From Acidobacteriota bacterium (GTDB lineage Bacteria; Acidobacteriota; Terriglobia; Terriglobales; Acidobacteriaceae), in NCBI GenBank assembly GCA_021846275.1, contig JAJZBZ010000004.1:62001-126000 (forward strand): DNA of 64,000 nt. The letters run 5' to 3'. The stretch's first letter is position 1, and every line of letters begins with the position of its first letter. The translations under genes and the position numbers were made by a program. The notes under the pieces are model-generated. The model was not told where the DNA came from and did not search any database. It saw nothing but the letters and a program-made list of their open reading frames with translations. Below, one piece after another: positions 28,420 to 36,864 of this stretch.

Positions 28420-30339
28420 TCAGTCGGCGGTGGATTGCGCCGCAGTGGCGCAGGACGGGTCAGGATTCAGATCACGATTGGGATCGAGGTCGGGCACGAA
28501 GAGCGAGAAGACGGTGCCGGATTGTTCGACAGGCCGATCCGAGCCGTCAGAGTGAGCGTCGGCCTGGCGGCTGCGCACTCGGATGGTGCCGGTGTGTTTG
28601 GCGATGATCTCGGAGCTGACCCAGAGGCCGAGTCCGGTTCCGGTGACTTCCTTGGTGGTGAAGAAGGCTTCAAAGATATGTTTTCGCGCTTCGGGTGCGA
28701 TGCCGCAGCCGGTGTCAGCGACGGTGAAGCGGACGCCCTGTCGCGCGGGGTCGCGGGTGTCTGTGACGCGGCGGGCGCGAACGATGAGCCGTCCGCCGTC
28801 GGGCATGGAGTCGATGGCGTTGCCGACGAGGTTGGCGAAGACCTGACGGATTTCGCCGGCGAAGCAGTAGAGATCGATCTCGGAGTTGTAGCGTTTTTCG
28901 ACGCGGATGCCACGGTGCTGGAGTCGCACATGGTGAAGGCTGAGCACGGAGTCGAGCAGATCGCTGAGGCGGGCGCGCGCGGCCTGGGTGGATTGGCGGT
29001 AGAAGCGGAGCGTCTGCTGGGTGATTTCGGCGACGCGCCGCACTTCGTGCTCGGCCATGCGAACCCAGCCGAGGGTCGGTTCTTCAAGGCCGGCGTGGTT
29101 GCTCATGAGGTAGAGCAGGTTGGTGATGGCTTCCAGCGGATTGTTGATCTCGTGAGCGATGGAGGCGGCGAGACGGCCGGTGGCGGCGAGTTTTTCGGTC
29201 TTGCGCAGAGCCTCTTCGCTGCGTTTGCGATCGGTGGCGTCAAGGACGATGACGCCGACCCAGCGGACCTGATGCTGGAGGGTGCGGATGGGATAGGCGT
29301 TGGCGATCCAGGTCCAGTTCCAGGCCGCGCCTTCGCCGCTCAGCTCGATGTCGCGCATGGGACGGTCGGAAGCGAAGACCTGAGTGATGGCAGCCTCCAG
29401 CAGGCGGGCGGGTTCGGCGGGCAGGACATCGTCGAGCGTGCGCCCGAGCAGTCGGCTCATGGAGCGCGAGGTCATCTCGGCGAAGATTCGGTTGACGCGC
29501 ACGAAGCGCGTCTGGCGGTCAAAGAAGGCGAAGCCGATGGGCGCGTTGGCCAGCATGGAGTCCAGCAGGGAAAGCGTGTCGCTCAACCCGGCGCGCTGTT
29601 CTTCGATGGAGGCGACCATGCGGTTGAAGGCTTCAATGAGGTCGCCGATCTCGTTGTGGACAAGCATGGGAAGCGGGAAACGCGCCGGGGTCTCCGGCTC
29701 ACGCATGAGCGCCTGAGTGCCCTCATGAAGGACGCCGAGCGGGCGCGTGATGGACTGCGCCATGACGAGCACGAGCACGATGGAGGCGGCGATCCAGATG
29801 ATGCCGAAGACGACGGCGGAGTGCAGCATGAGTTCGAGCTGCTGGTTGTCCCAGACGCGGTCGCTGTGGACCCAGGCGTAGCCCCAGAGACGACCGGCGT
29901 GATGGATTGCGGTGACGCTTTCCCACTCGTTTGGCCCGGTGGAAAAGACGACGGGAGTGTCGCCGATGACGCGGCGCATTTCGGTGAGTTCGCTGGCGGT
30001 CATCTCCTGGGTGACGGGCTTGTCAGAGGTGTTGTTGGCGGCGAAGAGGATGCGTCCGTCGGTGTCGGTGACGATGGATTCGGCGACGCTTGGGGATTTG
30101 GCGAGGATGTCAACGGAAAGGCCGACGAGATCGGGTCGCCGGTCGTCGAGGGCCTCATCGGCCTCAAAGGCGGCGATGTTTGCCTGGTGAGCCAGGCGCT
30201 GCTCGACGCGGTTGACGATCTCCTTGTGTTGCTGACGGACCATGACCCAGGCGAAGAGGCCGAGGCTGAGCAACTCCAGCGCGACGACGCCGGAGAGCAG
30301 TTGCAGGGAGATCGATCTGGGCCACCAGCGCAGCTTCAT
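28420..30339 (-). CDS. PAS-domain sensor histidine kinase
   Basis: 639 residues. TM1 at about 10-32, a periplasmic sensor region of about 145 residues, TM2 at about 178-200, HAMP linker (SITRPLGVLHEGTQAL), PAS domain (about 258-370, starting LDSMLANAPIGFAFFDRQTRFVRVN), HisKA with phosphoacceptor His about 396 in SIAHEINNPLEAI, and a complete HATPase_c (NLVGNAIDSM, ADTGCGIAPE, FFTTKEVTGTGLGL). Perfect AGGAGG upstream of ATG 30339. It has no receiver domain, and no response regulator is adjacent, so it is an orphan by location. It follows YpdA by 15 nt and may be cotranscribed with it; a link to redox sensing is speculative. Confidence 0.93.
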   Translation of the reverse strand: MKLRWWPRSISLQLLSGVVALELLSLGLFAWVMVRQQHKEIVNRVEQRLAHQANIAAFEADEALDDRRPDLVGLSVDILAKSPSVAESIVTDTDGRILFAANNTSDKPVTQEMTASELTEMRRVIGDTPVVFSTGPNEWESVTAIHHAGRLWGYAWVHSDRVWDNQQLELMLHSAVVFGIIWIAASIVLVLVMAQSITRPLGVLHEGTQALMREPETPARFPLPMLVHNEIGDLIEAFNRMVASIEEQRAGLSDTLSLLDSMLANAPIGFAFFDRQTRFVRVNRIFAEMTSRSMSRLLGRTLDDVLPAEPARLLEAAITQVFASDRPMRDIELSGEGAAWNWTWIANAYPIRTLQHQVRWVGVIVLDATDRKRSEEALRKTEKLAATGRLAASIAHEINNPLEAITNLLYLMSNHAGLEEPTLGWVRMAEHEVRRVAEITQQTLRFYRQSTQAARARLSDLLDSVLSLHHVRLQHRGIRVEKRYNSEIDLYCFAGEIRQVFANLVGNAIDSMPDGGRLIVRARRVTDTRDPARQGVRFTVADTGCGIAPEARKHIFEAFFTTKEVTGTGLGLWVSSEIIAKHTGTIRVRSRQADAHSDGSDRPVEQSGTVFSLFVPDLDPNRDLNPDPSCATAAQSTAD

Positions 30340-30354
30340 GGTTGTCCTCCTGCT

Positions 30355-31476
30355 TCAATCGCCTGAGCGCGCAAGCGGGGTCTGCTGCGCGAGATGCTGA
30401 GCGATGACTCCGCCGTGGAAGCGGCCGTTTTCGATGAAGATTTCGTTGGTGCGCGCGCCTGCGACGATGACGCCGGCAAGATAAATGCCGGGCACGTTGC
30501 TCTCAAGGGTTTCCGGGTTGCAGACGGGCAGGCGGTCTGCGCCTTTTTGTTCGACGCCGAGGCTGGCCAGGAACTCGAAATCAGGATGGTAGCCGGTGAG
30601 CGCGAAGACGAAATCGTTCTTCAGGCGCAGTTCGCCGCTGGGCGTTTCGAGGCGGACTTCGTCAAGGCCGATGTGCGTGACGCGGGAGTGGAAGTGAGCG
30701 GCGATCTCGCCGTTTTTGATGCGGTTTTCGATGTCGGGCTTGATCCAGTATTTGACGTGGCGGTGCATCTCCGGCCCGCGATGGACGAGCGTGACGCGCG
30801 CGCCGTGACGCCAGAGTTCGAGCGCGGCGATGGCGGCGGAGTTTTTGCCGCCGATGACGAGAACATCCTGACCGGAGCAGGGGTGGGGATCGTCGTAGTA
30901 GTGGTGGACCTTGGGCAGTTCTTCGCCGGGAATGCCCATGGTGTTGGGGAGATCGTAGTAGCCGGTGGCGACGATGAGCTTGCGCGCGCGGAGCAGGCTC
31001 GGGCGTTCGAAACGGTCGCGGAGATAGATGCGGAAGTCGCCGTCGGAGCCGGTGACGCGCTCGACGCGCAGATACTGGCGGAGATCGAGGCGGTAGTGAG
31101 CGGCGACTTTGCGGTAGTATTCGAGGGCTTCGTCGCGCGTGGGCTTCGCGTTGGGGCTGGGAAAGGGAATGCCGCCGATTTCGAGCAGTTCGGAGGTGGT
31201 GAAGAAGGTCATGTGGGCGGGATAGTGAAAGAGGGAGTTGCAGAGGCAGCCTTTGTCGACGAGGGCGACGCGCAGGCCCGCGCGCTGGGCTTCCAGGCCC
31301 GCGCGCTGCGCTTCGATCGCGCAGGCGAGGCCCGTGGGTCCGGCACCGATGACGAGCACGTCCAGCGGTGTTGCGTCGGCCTGCGCGGCACTGGCGTTGC
31401 CCGCGGTGTGATTCTCGGCGCTGTCGCTGATCGGATTTTTCTCTGATGAGACGATCTTCTGCTCGGCGGTGGCCAC
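30355..31476 (-). CDS. ypdA: YpdA-family FAD-dependent pyridine nucleotide-disulfide oxidoreductase (putative bacillithiol disulfide reductase)
   Basis: 373 residues. YpdA proteins are thioredoxin-reductase-like flavoenzymes that reduce bacillithiol disulfide with NADPH. FAD motif LVIGAGPTGLACAIEA at about 41-56, DKGCLCNSLFHYPAHMTFFTT (the YpdA-specific Cys region), NADPH motif VLVIGGKNSAAIAALELW, and C-terminal GIYLAGVIVAGARTNEIFIENGR. GTG 31476 has GAGGAG 5 nt upstream. Striking: residues 55-61 (EAQRAGL) are repeated at 62-68 by a 21-bp duplication, lengthening the first Rossmann helix by two turns between the dinucleotide motif and strand 2. The N-terminal 35 residues are a low-complexity extension. 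Confidence 0.9.
   Translation of the reverse strand: MATAEQKIVSSEKNPISDSAENHTAGNASAAQADATPLDVLVIGAGPTGLACAIEAQRAGLEAQRAGLRVALVDKGCLCNSLFHYPAHMTFFTTSELLEIGGIPFPSPNAKPTRDEALEYYRKVAAHYRLDLRQYLRVERVTGSDGDFRIYLRDRFERPSLLRARKLIVATGYYDLPNTMGIPGEELPKVHHYYDDPHPCSGQDVLVIGGKNSAAIAALELWRHGARVTLVHRGPEMHRHVKYWIKPDIENRIKNGEIAAHFHSRVTHIGLDEVRLETPSGELRLKNDFVFALTGYHPDFEFLASLGVEQKGADRLPVCNPETLESNVPGIYLAGVIVAGARTNEIFIENGRFHGGVIAQHLAQQTPLARSGD
31273..31314. repeat. 21-bp tandem duplication inside ypdA
   Basis: Units 31273-31293 and 31294-31314 share 20 of 21 bases (CAGGCCCGCGCGCTG, then G or C, then GCTTC). On the coding strand each unit encodes Glu-Ala-Gln-Arg-Ala-Gly-Leu. The frame is preserved. Confidence 0.95.
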
Positions 31477-31555
31477 GCTTGCTCCTCTGTTTTTCAGATT
31501 AGGCGAAAACTTCAAATTCGTCTTGCTTGATTGCTTCCGTTTCAGCTTCTGTGGC

Positions 31556-34108
31556 TTAGCTTCTTTGCGCGGCTGGGACGAGCGGGAGCGTGGTGGTGGG
31601 CAGGCCATTGGCGGTGATGGCGAGGACGCTGCCGGGTGCCGCTCCGGCGATGGTGATCCAGGCGCGACCGTTGGCCAGCTCGACCTCGCGCGATCCGCCG
31701 ACTGTGCCCTGGTTATCGAGCAGCAGGCCGGGACCGGCGAGGGAAAAGCGAACGCGGTTGCGCGCATCGAGGCAGAGCGTGCCGCGCGCGTCGTGGAGCG
31801 TGGCCTCGACGGTGACAAGCGGTTGAGGCGCGCGCCGCGCGGTCGCCAGTTGCGGGACCGGATAAAGGTTCGGTTGCAGAGCGGATTGCGTGGGCTGCGG
31901 CTCGGCGATGCGCAGGCGCAGTTCGGCGGGTGCGGCCCATGCGGTGGCCTGGTATTGGAACTGAACCGTGTCGCGCAGAGTCTTTCCGTCCGGCAGGTGA
32001 GCGACGGCAACCAGTTCATTTTTTCCGTCGGCGAAGGCGGTCATCCAGCGCAGGCCGGAGCAGGGGAAATCGCCTGGGCTGCGGCTGCGGCTGCCGAGCG
32101 ACTGGCCGTTGAGAAACAGCTCGACGGAGGCGCAGTTGGAGTAGACGCGGACGAGGCGCTGCTGGCTGGCGCGGCCCCAGCGCACCGGCCAGGTGTGGCC
32201 GTAGATGCGCACCATGGGGTGCTCGCTCCAGTAGGACTGGAAGACGTAGTAACTTTCCTTGGGCGTGAGGTCGCGCTCGACGACACCTTTCTGGTTGACG
32301 CGCGGGATGGGGTTTTCGACGCGCAGGGGGGTGGTGAAGTCCTTGAATATCCACTGCGCGGCACCGGCCAGCCAGGGGAGTTGCTCCTGGACCATGAGGT
32401 GCCAGTCGAAGAGATCGCAGGCGTAGGTTTCTGACCAGTCGCCGTCGCGGGAGACGCGCGCCGGGCCGCCGTGGGACTGGTAGGCGAGGCCGCGCTCGGC
32501 GGTGTCTCCGAGGGCGACGCCGGCGAGATGCGCGTAGGGGTCTTCGGCGTGGCGGCGGGCGTGGCTGTCGGCTCCCCACTCGATGTGGAGCAGGCGCGGG
32601 ACGGTCGGACGCGCGGCTTCGAGCGAGGCCTGGTACTCCTGATAGCGGCCGCCGTACCAGCCGGCCCAGATGGAGGGCGAATAGACGTCGGGGATGTCGC
32701 GGGCGAAGTCCGAGCGGCGGAACGAGGTGAGGCGGTTGGGGTCGAGCGAGTGAGCGAGCGCGTTCAGATCGCTCATGTAGGCGCGGATGGCGGCGTGATC
32801 GACAGAGGGGTATTCGCCGGGCCAGTCGTCCTCGTTGCCGAGTCCCCAGAAAAATATGGACGCGTGGTTGAAGTGCTGATCGATCATGGTGGAGAGCTTC
32901 TGACGGCCGTTGCTCTGGAAGGTGGCATCGCCGACGCCGGCGCGGCACCAGGGCAGCTCTTCCCAGACGATGATGCCGAGTTCGTCGCAGAGGTCGAGGA
33001 CGAGCGCGGGCTGCTGATAGTGAGCGAGGCGGATGAAGTTCGCGCCCATCTGGTGGAGCATTTGCAGCTCGGCGCGCATCTGGTCGGCTGTCATGGCGGC
33101 GGCGCAGTCGGCGTGGTCCTGATGGCGGTGGGTGCCGCGCAGAAGCAGCCGCTCGCCGTTGAGGAAAAAGGCTCCGTGCGGCTCAAAGCGGAAGCTGCGA
33201 ATGCCGAAGCGCTCCGAGCGCAGACTTTCGCCGGAGTCTGTGCGCACAGTGACGGTGCAGCGATAGAGATGGGGCGAGCGCGGGGACCAGAGCCGCGGGT
33301 GAGGGATGGGGATGGTGGCGATCTCCTGCATGCCCTGCCAAACGGGCAGGATGCCCTGAAACGAGCCGACGACCTGATCGTCGGCATCGGTGACGGAGAC
33401 CGAGCAGTAGACGGAGCCGCCGAGCTGGCTGGGGTTGCGCAGACTGAGGCTTACGCTGAGCGTGGCGTCTTCGATGCGCACGGGGAGGTGCATGGTTTCG
33501 ATGGAGACGGCGGGAACGTAGATCAGATGAACGTCGCGATAAAGGCCGCCGTAGAGCGTGAAATCGCTGAGGTCGGACGGCATGCGTTCGAGGTCGGGCG
33601 AGTTGTCGCAGAGGACGCTGAGGCGAGCGGGTTTTTCCGCGTCGGGCGATGGCAGTGCGTCGGTGATGTCCACGGTGAACTCGTCGTATCCGCCGATGTG
33701 GTGGGCGACGAGGGTGTCGTCGATGAAGACATCGGCGCTTTGTCCGGCGGCTTCAAAGTGGAGCAGCGTGCGTCCGCCGGGAGAGGGGTTGCGGATCGGG
33801 AGGGTGCGTCGATACCAGCCTTTGCCGCGATAGGCGGGCTGGTCCGGGTCGCAGGCGTCGTGGGCGTTGAAGCAGTGAGGCAGGGTGACGGGCTGCCAGG
33901 GGGCGAGCGGCTGATCGCTCCAGACCTGCCACGGCGCGGCGAGCGGCATGCGCAGAAACTGCCAGTCGGTGCGGAGCGTCTGTACGTCGGACGACGAGCC
34001 GCCGGAAGCTGCGGAGGACTGAGCCAGCAGCGGCGACGAGCCGGGAGCGCTGGCGATGGCGGCCAGTGTGCAGGCTCCGTTGCGAAGAAACTGTCGTCGT
34101 GTTTGCAT
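31556..34108 (-). CDS. Secreted glycoside hydrolase family 2 protein (beta-galactosidase/glucuronidase-like)
   Basis: 850 residues. The N-terminus RRQFLRNGACTLAAIA is a twin-arginine-type export signal. GH2 layout: jelly-roll sugar-binding domain (GWYRRTLPI, FEAAGQSADVFIDDTLVAHHIGGYDEFTVDIT, NSPDLERMPSDLSDFTLYGGLYR), Ig-like domain, then TIM barrel (FGIRSFRFEPHGAFFLNGERLLLRG, GANFIRLAHY). The acid/base Glu is about 426 in GLGNE and the nucleophile Glu about 510 in HIEWG. C-terminal beta domains follow. It hydrolyses terminal beta-linked hexosides; the exact sugar is not predictable. ATG 34108 has only a weak ribosome-binding site. It sits in a minus-strand cluster with a DUF885 protein upstream and ypdA downstream. 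Confidence 0.9.
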   Translation of the reverse strand: MQTRRQFLRNGACTLAAIASAPGSSPLLAQSSAASGGSSSDVQTLRTDWQFLRMPLAAPWQVWSDQPLAPWQPVTLPHCFNAHDACDPDQPAYRGKGWYRRTLPIRNPSPGGRTLLHFEAAGQSADVFIDDTLVAHHIGGYDEFTVDITDALPSPDAEKPARLSVLCDNSPDLERMPSDLSDFTLYGGLYRDVHLIYVPAVSIETMHLPVRIEDATLSVSLSLRNPSQLGGSVYCSVSVTDADDQVVGSFQGILPVWQGMQEIATIPIPHPRLWSPRSPHLYRCTVTVRTDSGESLRSERFGIRSFRFEPHGAFFLNGERLLLRGTHRHQDHADCAAAMTADQMRAELQMLHQMGANFIRLAHYQQPALVLDLCDELGIIVWEELPWCRAGVGDATFQSNGRQKLSTMIDQHFNHASIFFWGLGNEDDWPGEYPSVDHAAIRAYMSDLNALAHSLDPNRLTSFRRSDFARDIPDVYSPSIWAGWYGGRYQEYQASLEAARPTVPRLLHIEWGADSHARRHAEDPYAHLAGVALGDTAERGLAYQSHGGPARVSRDGDWSETYACDLFDWHLMVQEQLPWLAGAAQWIFKDFTTPLRVENPIPRVNQKGVVERDLTPKESYYVFQSYWSEHPMVRIYGHTWPVRWGRASQQRLVRVYSNCASVELFLNGQSLGSRSRSPGDFPCSGLRWMTAFADGKNELVAVAHLPDGKTLRDTVQFQYQATAWAAPAELRLRIAEPQPTQSALQPNLYPVPQLATARRAPQPLVTVEATLHDARGTLCLDARNRVRFSLAGPGLLLDNQGTVGGSREVELANGRAWITIAGAAPGSVLAITANGLPTTTLPLVPAAQRS

Positions 34109-34134
34109 GGTGCCCCGCGAGAGTGGGTGAGCAG

Positions 34135-35979
34135 CTACTTCGCGCCGGGTGGCAGTTGGCCACCTTGCGCGACGATCCAGGCATCGATGCGCGATTCCAG
34201 AACGTCGAGCGGAAGCGCGCCGGAGTCGATGACTTCGTCGTGGAAAGAGCGGAGGTCGAAGCGCGTGCCGAGGGATTGTTTTGCGCGCTCGCGCAGGGCG
34301 AGGATTTTCAACTGGCCGACTTTGTAAGCGAGTGCCTGACCGGGCCAGCCGATGTAGCGATCCACTTCGGACTGGACGTTGGTTTCGTCCAGCGAGGAGT
34401 GCGCGTGAAAGTAGTCCACCATCTGCTGGCGCGTCCAGTGCATGGAGTGAACGCCGGTATCGACGACGAGGCGGATGGCGCGCCACTCGTCATTGTCGAT
34501 GCGACCGTAATCGGAGTAGGGGTCCTGGTAGAAGCCGACCTCCTTGCCTAGCCGCTCGGCGTAGAGCGCCCAGCCTTCGACGAAGGCGGTGTAGCTGACG
34601 TATTTGCGGAACTCGGGAACGCCCTGCATCTCCTCGCCGATGGATATCTGCATGTGGTGGCCGGGGACGCCTTCGTGGTAGGCGATGGCCTCAACATCGG
34701 TGAGCGTGCGCTGGGTGGCGTTGTAGGTGTTGACGGTGATCTTGCCTGGGCGGCTGCCGTCGGCGGTGCCCTCTTCGTAGTATGCGGCGGCGGCGTTTTT
34801 CGCGCGGTAGGCGGGGATTGTGACGACTTCGAGCTTCGCCTTGGGCAGGTGATGGAAGAGCGTGGGCAGCTTGGCCTCCATGCCCTGTTCATAGCCGTTG
34901 TAGGCGGCGAGCAGCGCATCGGCAGAGGCGGGATGGAGCTTCGGATTGGCGGCGACGGCTGCGCGCAGGCTCTTCAGATCGGGATAGCCGAGCTTCTTCG
35001 CGATGGCCAGCATCTCGGTTTCGTCGCGCTGGACTTCGTCGAGGCCGATCTGGTGAATCTGCGCCGGAGTCATGTCGGTGGTGGTTTCGCGGTGGATGCA
35101 GAACTGGTAATAACGCTGGCCATCAGGCAGCGACCAGACGCCGGGATCGGTGCGGCCGGCGGGGACGTAGCTTGCTTCCATGAAGTGCTCGAAGCGCAGG
35201 TAGGCGGGCAGAACCTCTTTTGCAATCGCGGCCAGCATCTCGGTGCGGATGCGCTGCTGCTCGGCGGCGGAGATGGTGGCGGGGAAGTGCTGGAGCGGCA
35301 TGGCGAGCGGTGAATCCTCGGGCTTCTGGTGGGCGAGTTCCTTTACCTGGACGAGCGCCTGTTCGAGCAGAAATTTTGGCGGCATGCGTTTCGCTTCCAT
35401 GCCGATCTCCATGTTTTCGGTGACCTGATCGAAGGCGTGGGGAATGGCTTGGAGCCGCGTGATCCAGTCGTCGTAATCCTTCACCGAGTTGAAGGTCAAC
35501 TGGCGCACCAGTTCCGGGTAGGTGGAGTAGATGCCGCCCATCTGGTTGATGGGCATCTGCCACTCCTTGAATTCGGAGGCTTCCTGATCCTCGGTCAGCT
35601 CGCGGAGCTGGAGGTCGTAGCTGATGCGTTCCTGATCGGAGAATCCCGCTGGGCTGATGGCGCCGAGGCGCAGGAGATACTGCTGCTCGCGGGCGAGTTC
35701 GTCGTTGTAGGCGCGGACGGAGTAGTCGCTGATCTTGTCGTTGTAGCGAGTGTCGCCGATGGAGGATGCGAATTCGGGATTCTGCTGAAGATTGTTCTGC
35801 CAGATTTCTTCGAGCAGATCGTTCATCTCCTTGACGCGCGCGGTCACTGGCTGGGCGGCTTCGGCCTTCGCCTGTTCGGCTGGCGTGGCGAGGGGGAGTT
35901 TTTTCTGAGAAGCAGGGAGCGGCGGCGCGCAGGCCATGCCCAGGAAGATGGAGACAACGACGAACCATTTTTTGAACAC
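34135..35979 (-). CDS. DUF885 family, putative secreted zinc peptidase
   Basis: 614 residues. The N-terminus FKKWFVVVSIFLGMACA is a signal sequence. The DUF885 fold is all-helical and metallopeptidase-like: HEGVPGHH at about 435 gives the HExxxxHH zinc site, and the third ligand is likely the Glu in FVEGWALYAE (about 478). Further conserved blocks are RIDNDEWRAIRLVVDTGVHS, QMVDYF and YIGWPGQALAYKVG. The start GTG 35979 is chosen because AGGGGG lies 5 nt upstream; ATG 36015 adds 12 residues. Family members are membrane/periplasmic carboxypeptidase-like proteins, mostly uncharacterised. It is the first gene of a four-gene minus-strand cluster (DUF885, GH2, ypdA, kinase), 26 nt before GH2. Confidence 0.88.
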   Translation of the reverse strand: MFKKWFVVVSIFLGMACAPPLPASQKKLPLATPAEQAKAEAAQPVTARVKEMNDLLEEIWQNNLQQNPEFASSIGDTRYNDKISDYSVRAYNDELAREQQYLLRLGAISPAGFSDQERISYDLQLRELTEDQEASEFKEWQMPINQMGGIYSTYPELVRQLTFNSVKDYDDWITRLQAIPHAFDQVTENMEIGMEAKRMPPKFLLEQALVQVKELAHQKPEDSPLAMPLQHFPATISAAEQQRIRTEMLAAIAKEVLPAYLRFEHFMEASYVPAGRTDPGVWSLPDGQRYYQFCIHRETTTDMTPAQIHQIGLDEVQRDETEMLAIAKKLGYPDLKSLRAAVAANPKLHPASADALLAAYNGYEQGMEAKLPTLFHHLPKAKLEVVTIPAYRAKNAAAAYYEEGTADGSRPGKITVNTYNATQRTLTDVEAIAYHEGVPGHHMQISIGEEMQGVPEFRKYVSYTAFVEGWALYAERLGKEVGFYQDPYSDYGRIDNDEWRAIRLVVDTGVHSMHWTRQQMVDYFHAHSSLDETNVQSEVDRYIGWPGQALAYKVGQLKILALRERAKQSLGTRFDLRSFHDEVIDSGALPLDVLESRIDAWIVAQGGQLPPGAK

Positions 35980-36096
35980 TCGAACCCCCTCGGCGGCGAG
36001 CCGGAACTGGGACAAGTGTATGCCATTGGCGACGGCGCGGGGAACGGCGATTTGCGGCGAGGGTGGGAGGCAATGCTGCTGCTAAACTGGAGTCGC

Positions 36097-36819
36097 ATGC
36101 CTGTTTCTCTCGATTACTGGCTTCACGCGCTGCGGCTGATTGCGATTGCCTATCTGCTTGGCTCGATTCCGACGGGTTATCTGCTGGTGCGCATCTTTCG
36201 CAGGCAGGATATACGGACGCTGGGCAGCGGCAACATTGGCGCGACGAACGTGTTGCGTTCGGGCGCGAAGGCGCTGGGCGCGGTGACGTTTGTGCTGGAC
36301 GTGGCGAAGGGCGCACTGGCGGTGTGGCTGTGCATGCGCATGGCCGAGATTGGGTTTCCGATTGCGCCGATGCATGCGGCAGCGCTGGCGGCCTTCTGCG
36401 CCGTGCTGGGGCATATGTTTCCCATCTGGCTGGACCTGCGCGGCGGCAAGGGCGTGGCCACGGCGTTTGGCGTTTTTGTGATGCTTGCGCCGAAAGCGGC
36501 GCTGATGTCGCTGGGCGTGTTCGTTCTGGTGTTTGCGATCTCCCGCTTCGTTTCGCTGGCGTCGATTCTGGGCTGCATCGTTTTTCCGATTGCGGCGTGG
36601 CTGATGACGCCGACGCTGGCTGGTGCGCGACGACCGATGTGGGTGGCGCACATGCCGGTGGTGGTGGGAGTGGAGATACTGATTCCGCTGTTTGTGATCC
36701 TGAAGCACAGGCAGAATATCGGTCGGCTGATGGCGGGGACGGAGTATCGCTTTGGCGCGCGCAAGGCTGCGGCGGAAAACGGGCCGGACGCTGGGCCGAA
36801 TGCGGATGCGCAGCCATGA
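36097..36819 (+). CDS. plsY: Glycerol-3-phosphate acyltransferase
   Basis: PlsY transfers the acyl group from acyl-phosphate to glycerol-3-phosphate, the first step of membrane phospholipid synthesis. 240 residues, multiple TM helices. Conserved cytosolic motifs: LGSIPTGYLLVR, SGNIGATNVLR and GHMFPIWLDLRGGKGVATAFG (phosphate-binding Lys/Gly loop), then HRQNIGRLMAGTEYRFG at the C-terminus. TAAACT at 36083-36088 and GGAG at 36089-36092 precede ATG 36097; ATG 36073 would add 8 residues. The gene is coupled to gpsA, which makes its substrate glycerol-3-phosphate. Confidence 0.95.
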   Translation: MPVSLDYWLHALRLIAIAYLLGSIPTGYLLVRIFRRQDIRTLGSGNIGATNVLRSGAKALGAVTFVLDVAKGALAVWLCMRMAEIGFPIAPMHAAALAAFCAVLGHMFPIWLDLRGGKGVATAFGVFVMLAPKAALMSLGVFVLVFAISRFVSLASILGCIVFPIAAWLMTPTLAGARRPMWVAHMPVVVGVEILIPLFVILKHRQNIGRLMAGTEYRFGARKAAAENGPDAGPNADAQP

Positions 36820-36864
36820 GCGGTAGTTCAGCCGTGAGCCGAATTACAGCCATGAGCCGGATTT
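36811..36864. repeat. 18-bp tandem triplication at the plsY-gpsA junction
   Basis: Units 36811-36828, 36829-36846 and 36847-36864 all follow the pattern CAGCC(A/G)TGAGC followed by seven variable bases. Each contains an in-frame start codon (ATG 36816, GTG 36834, ATG 36852) in the gpsA frame, and the first also holds the plsY stop (TGA 36817-36819). Confidence 0.9.

Noticed and set aside
36816-36851. ATG 36816 as the single true gpsA start
   Set aside because: It gives a 12-residue non-conserved extension; ATG 36852 matches the family N-terminus and length, so the upstream starts are treated as alternatives only.
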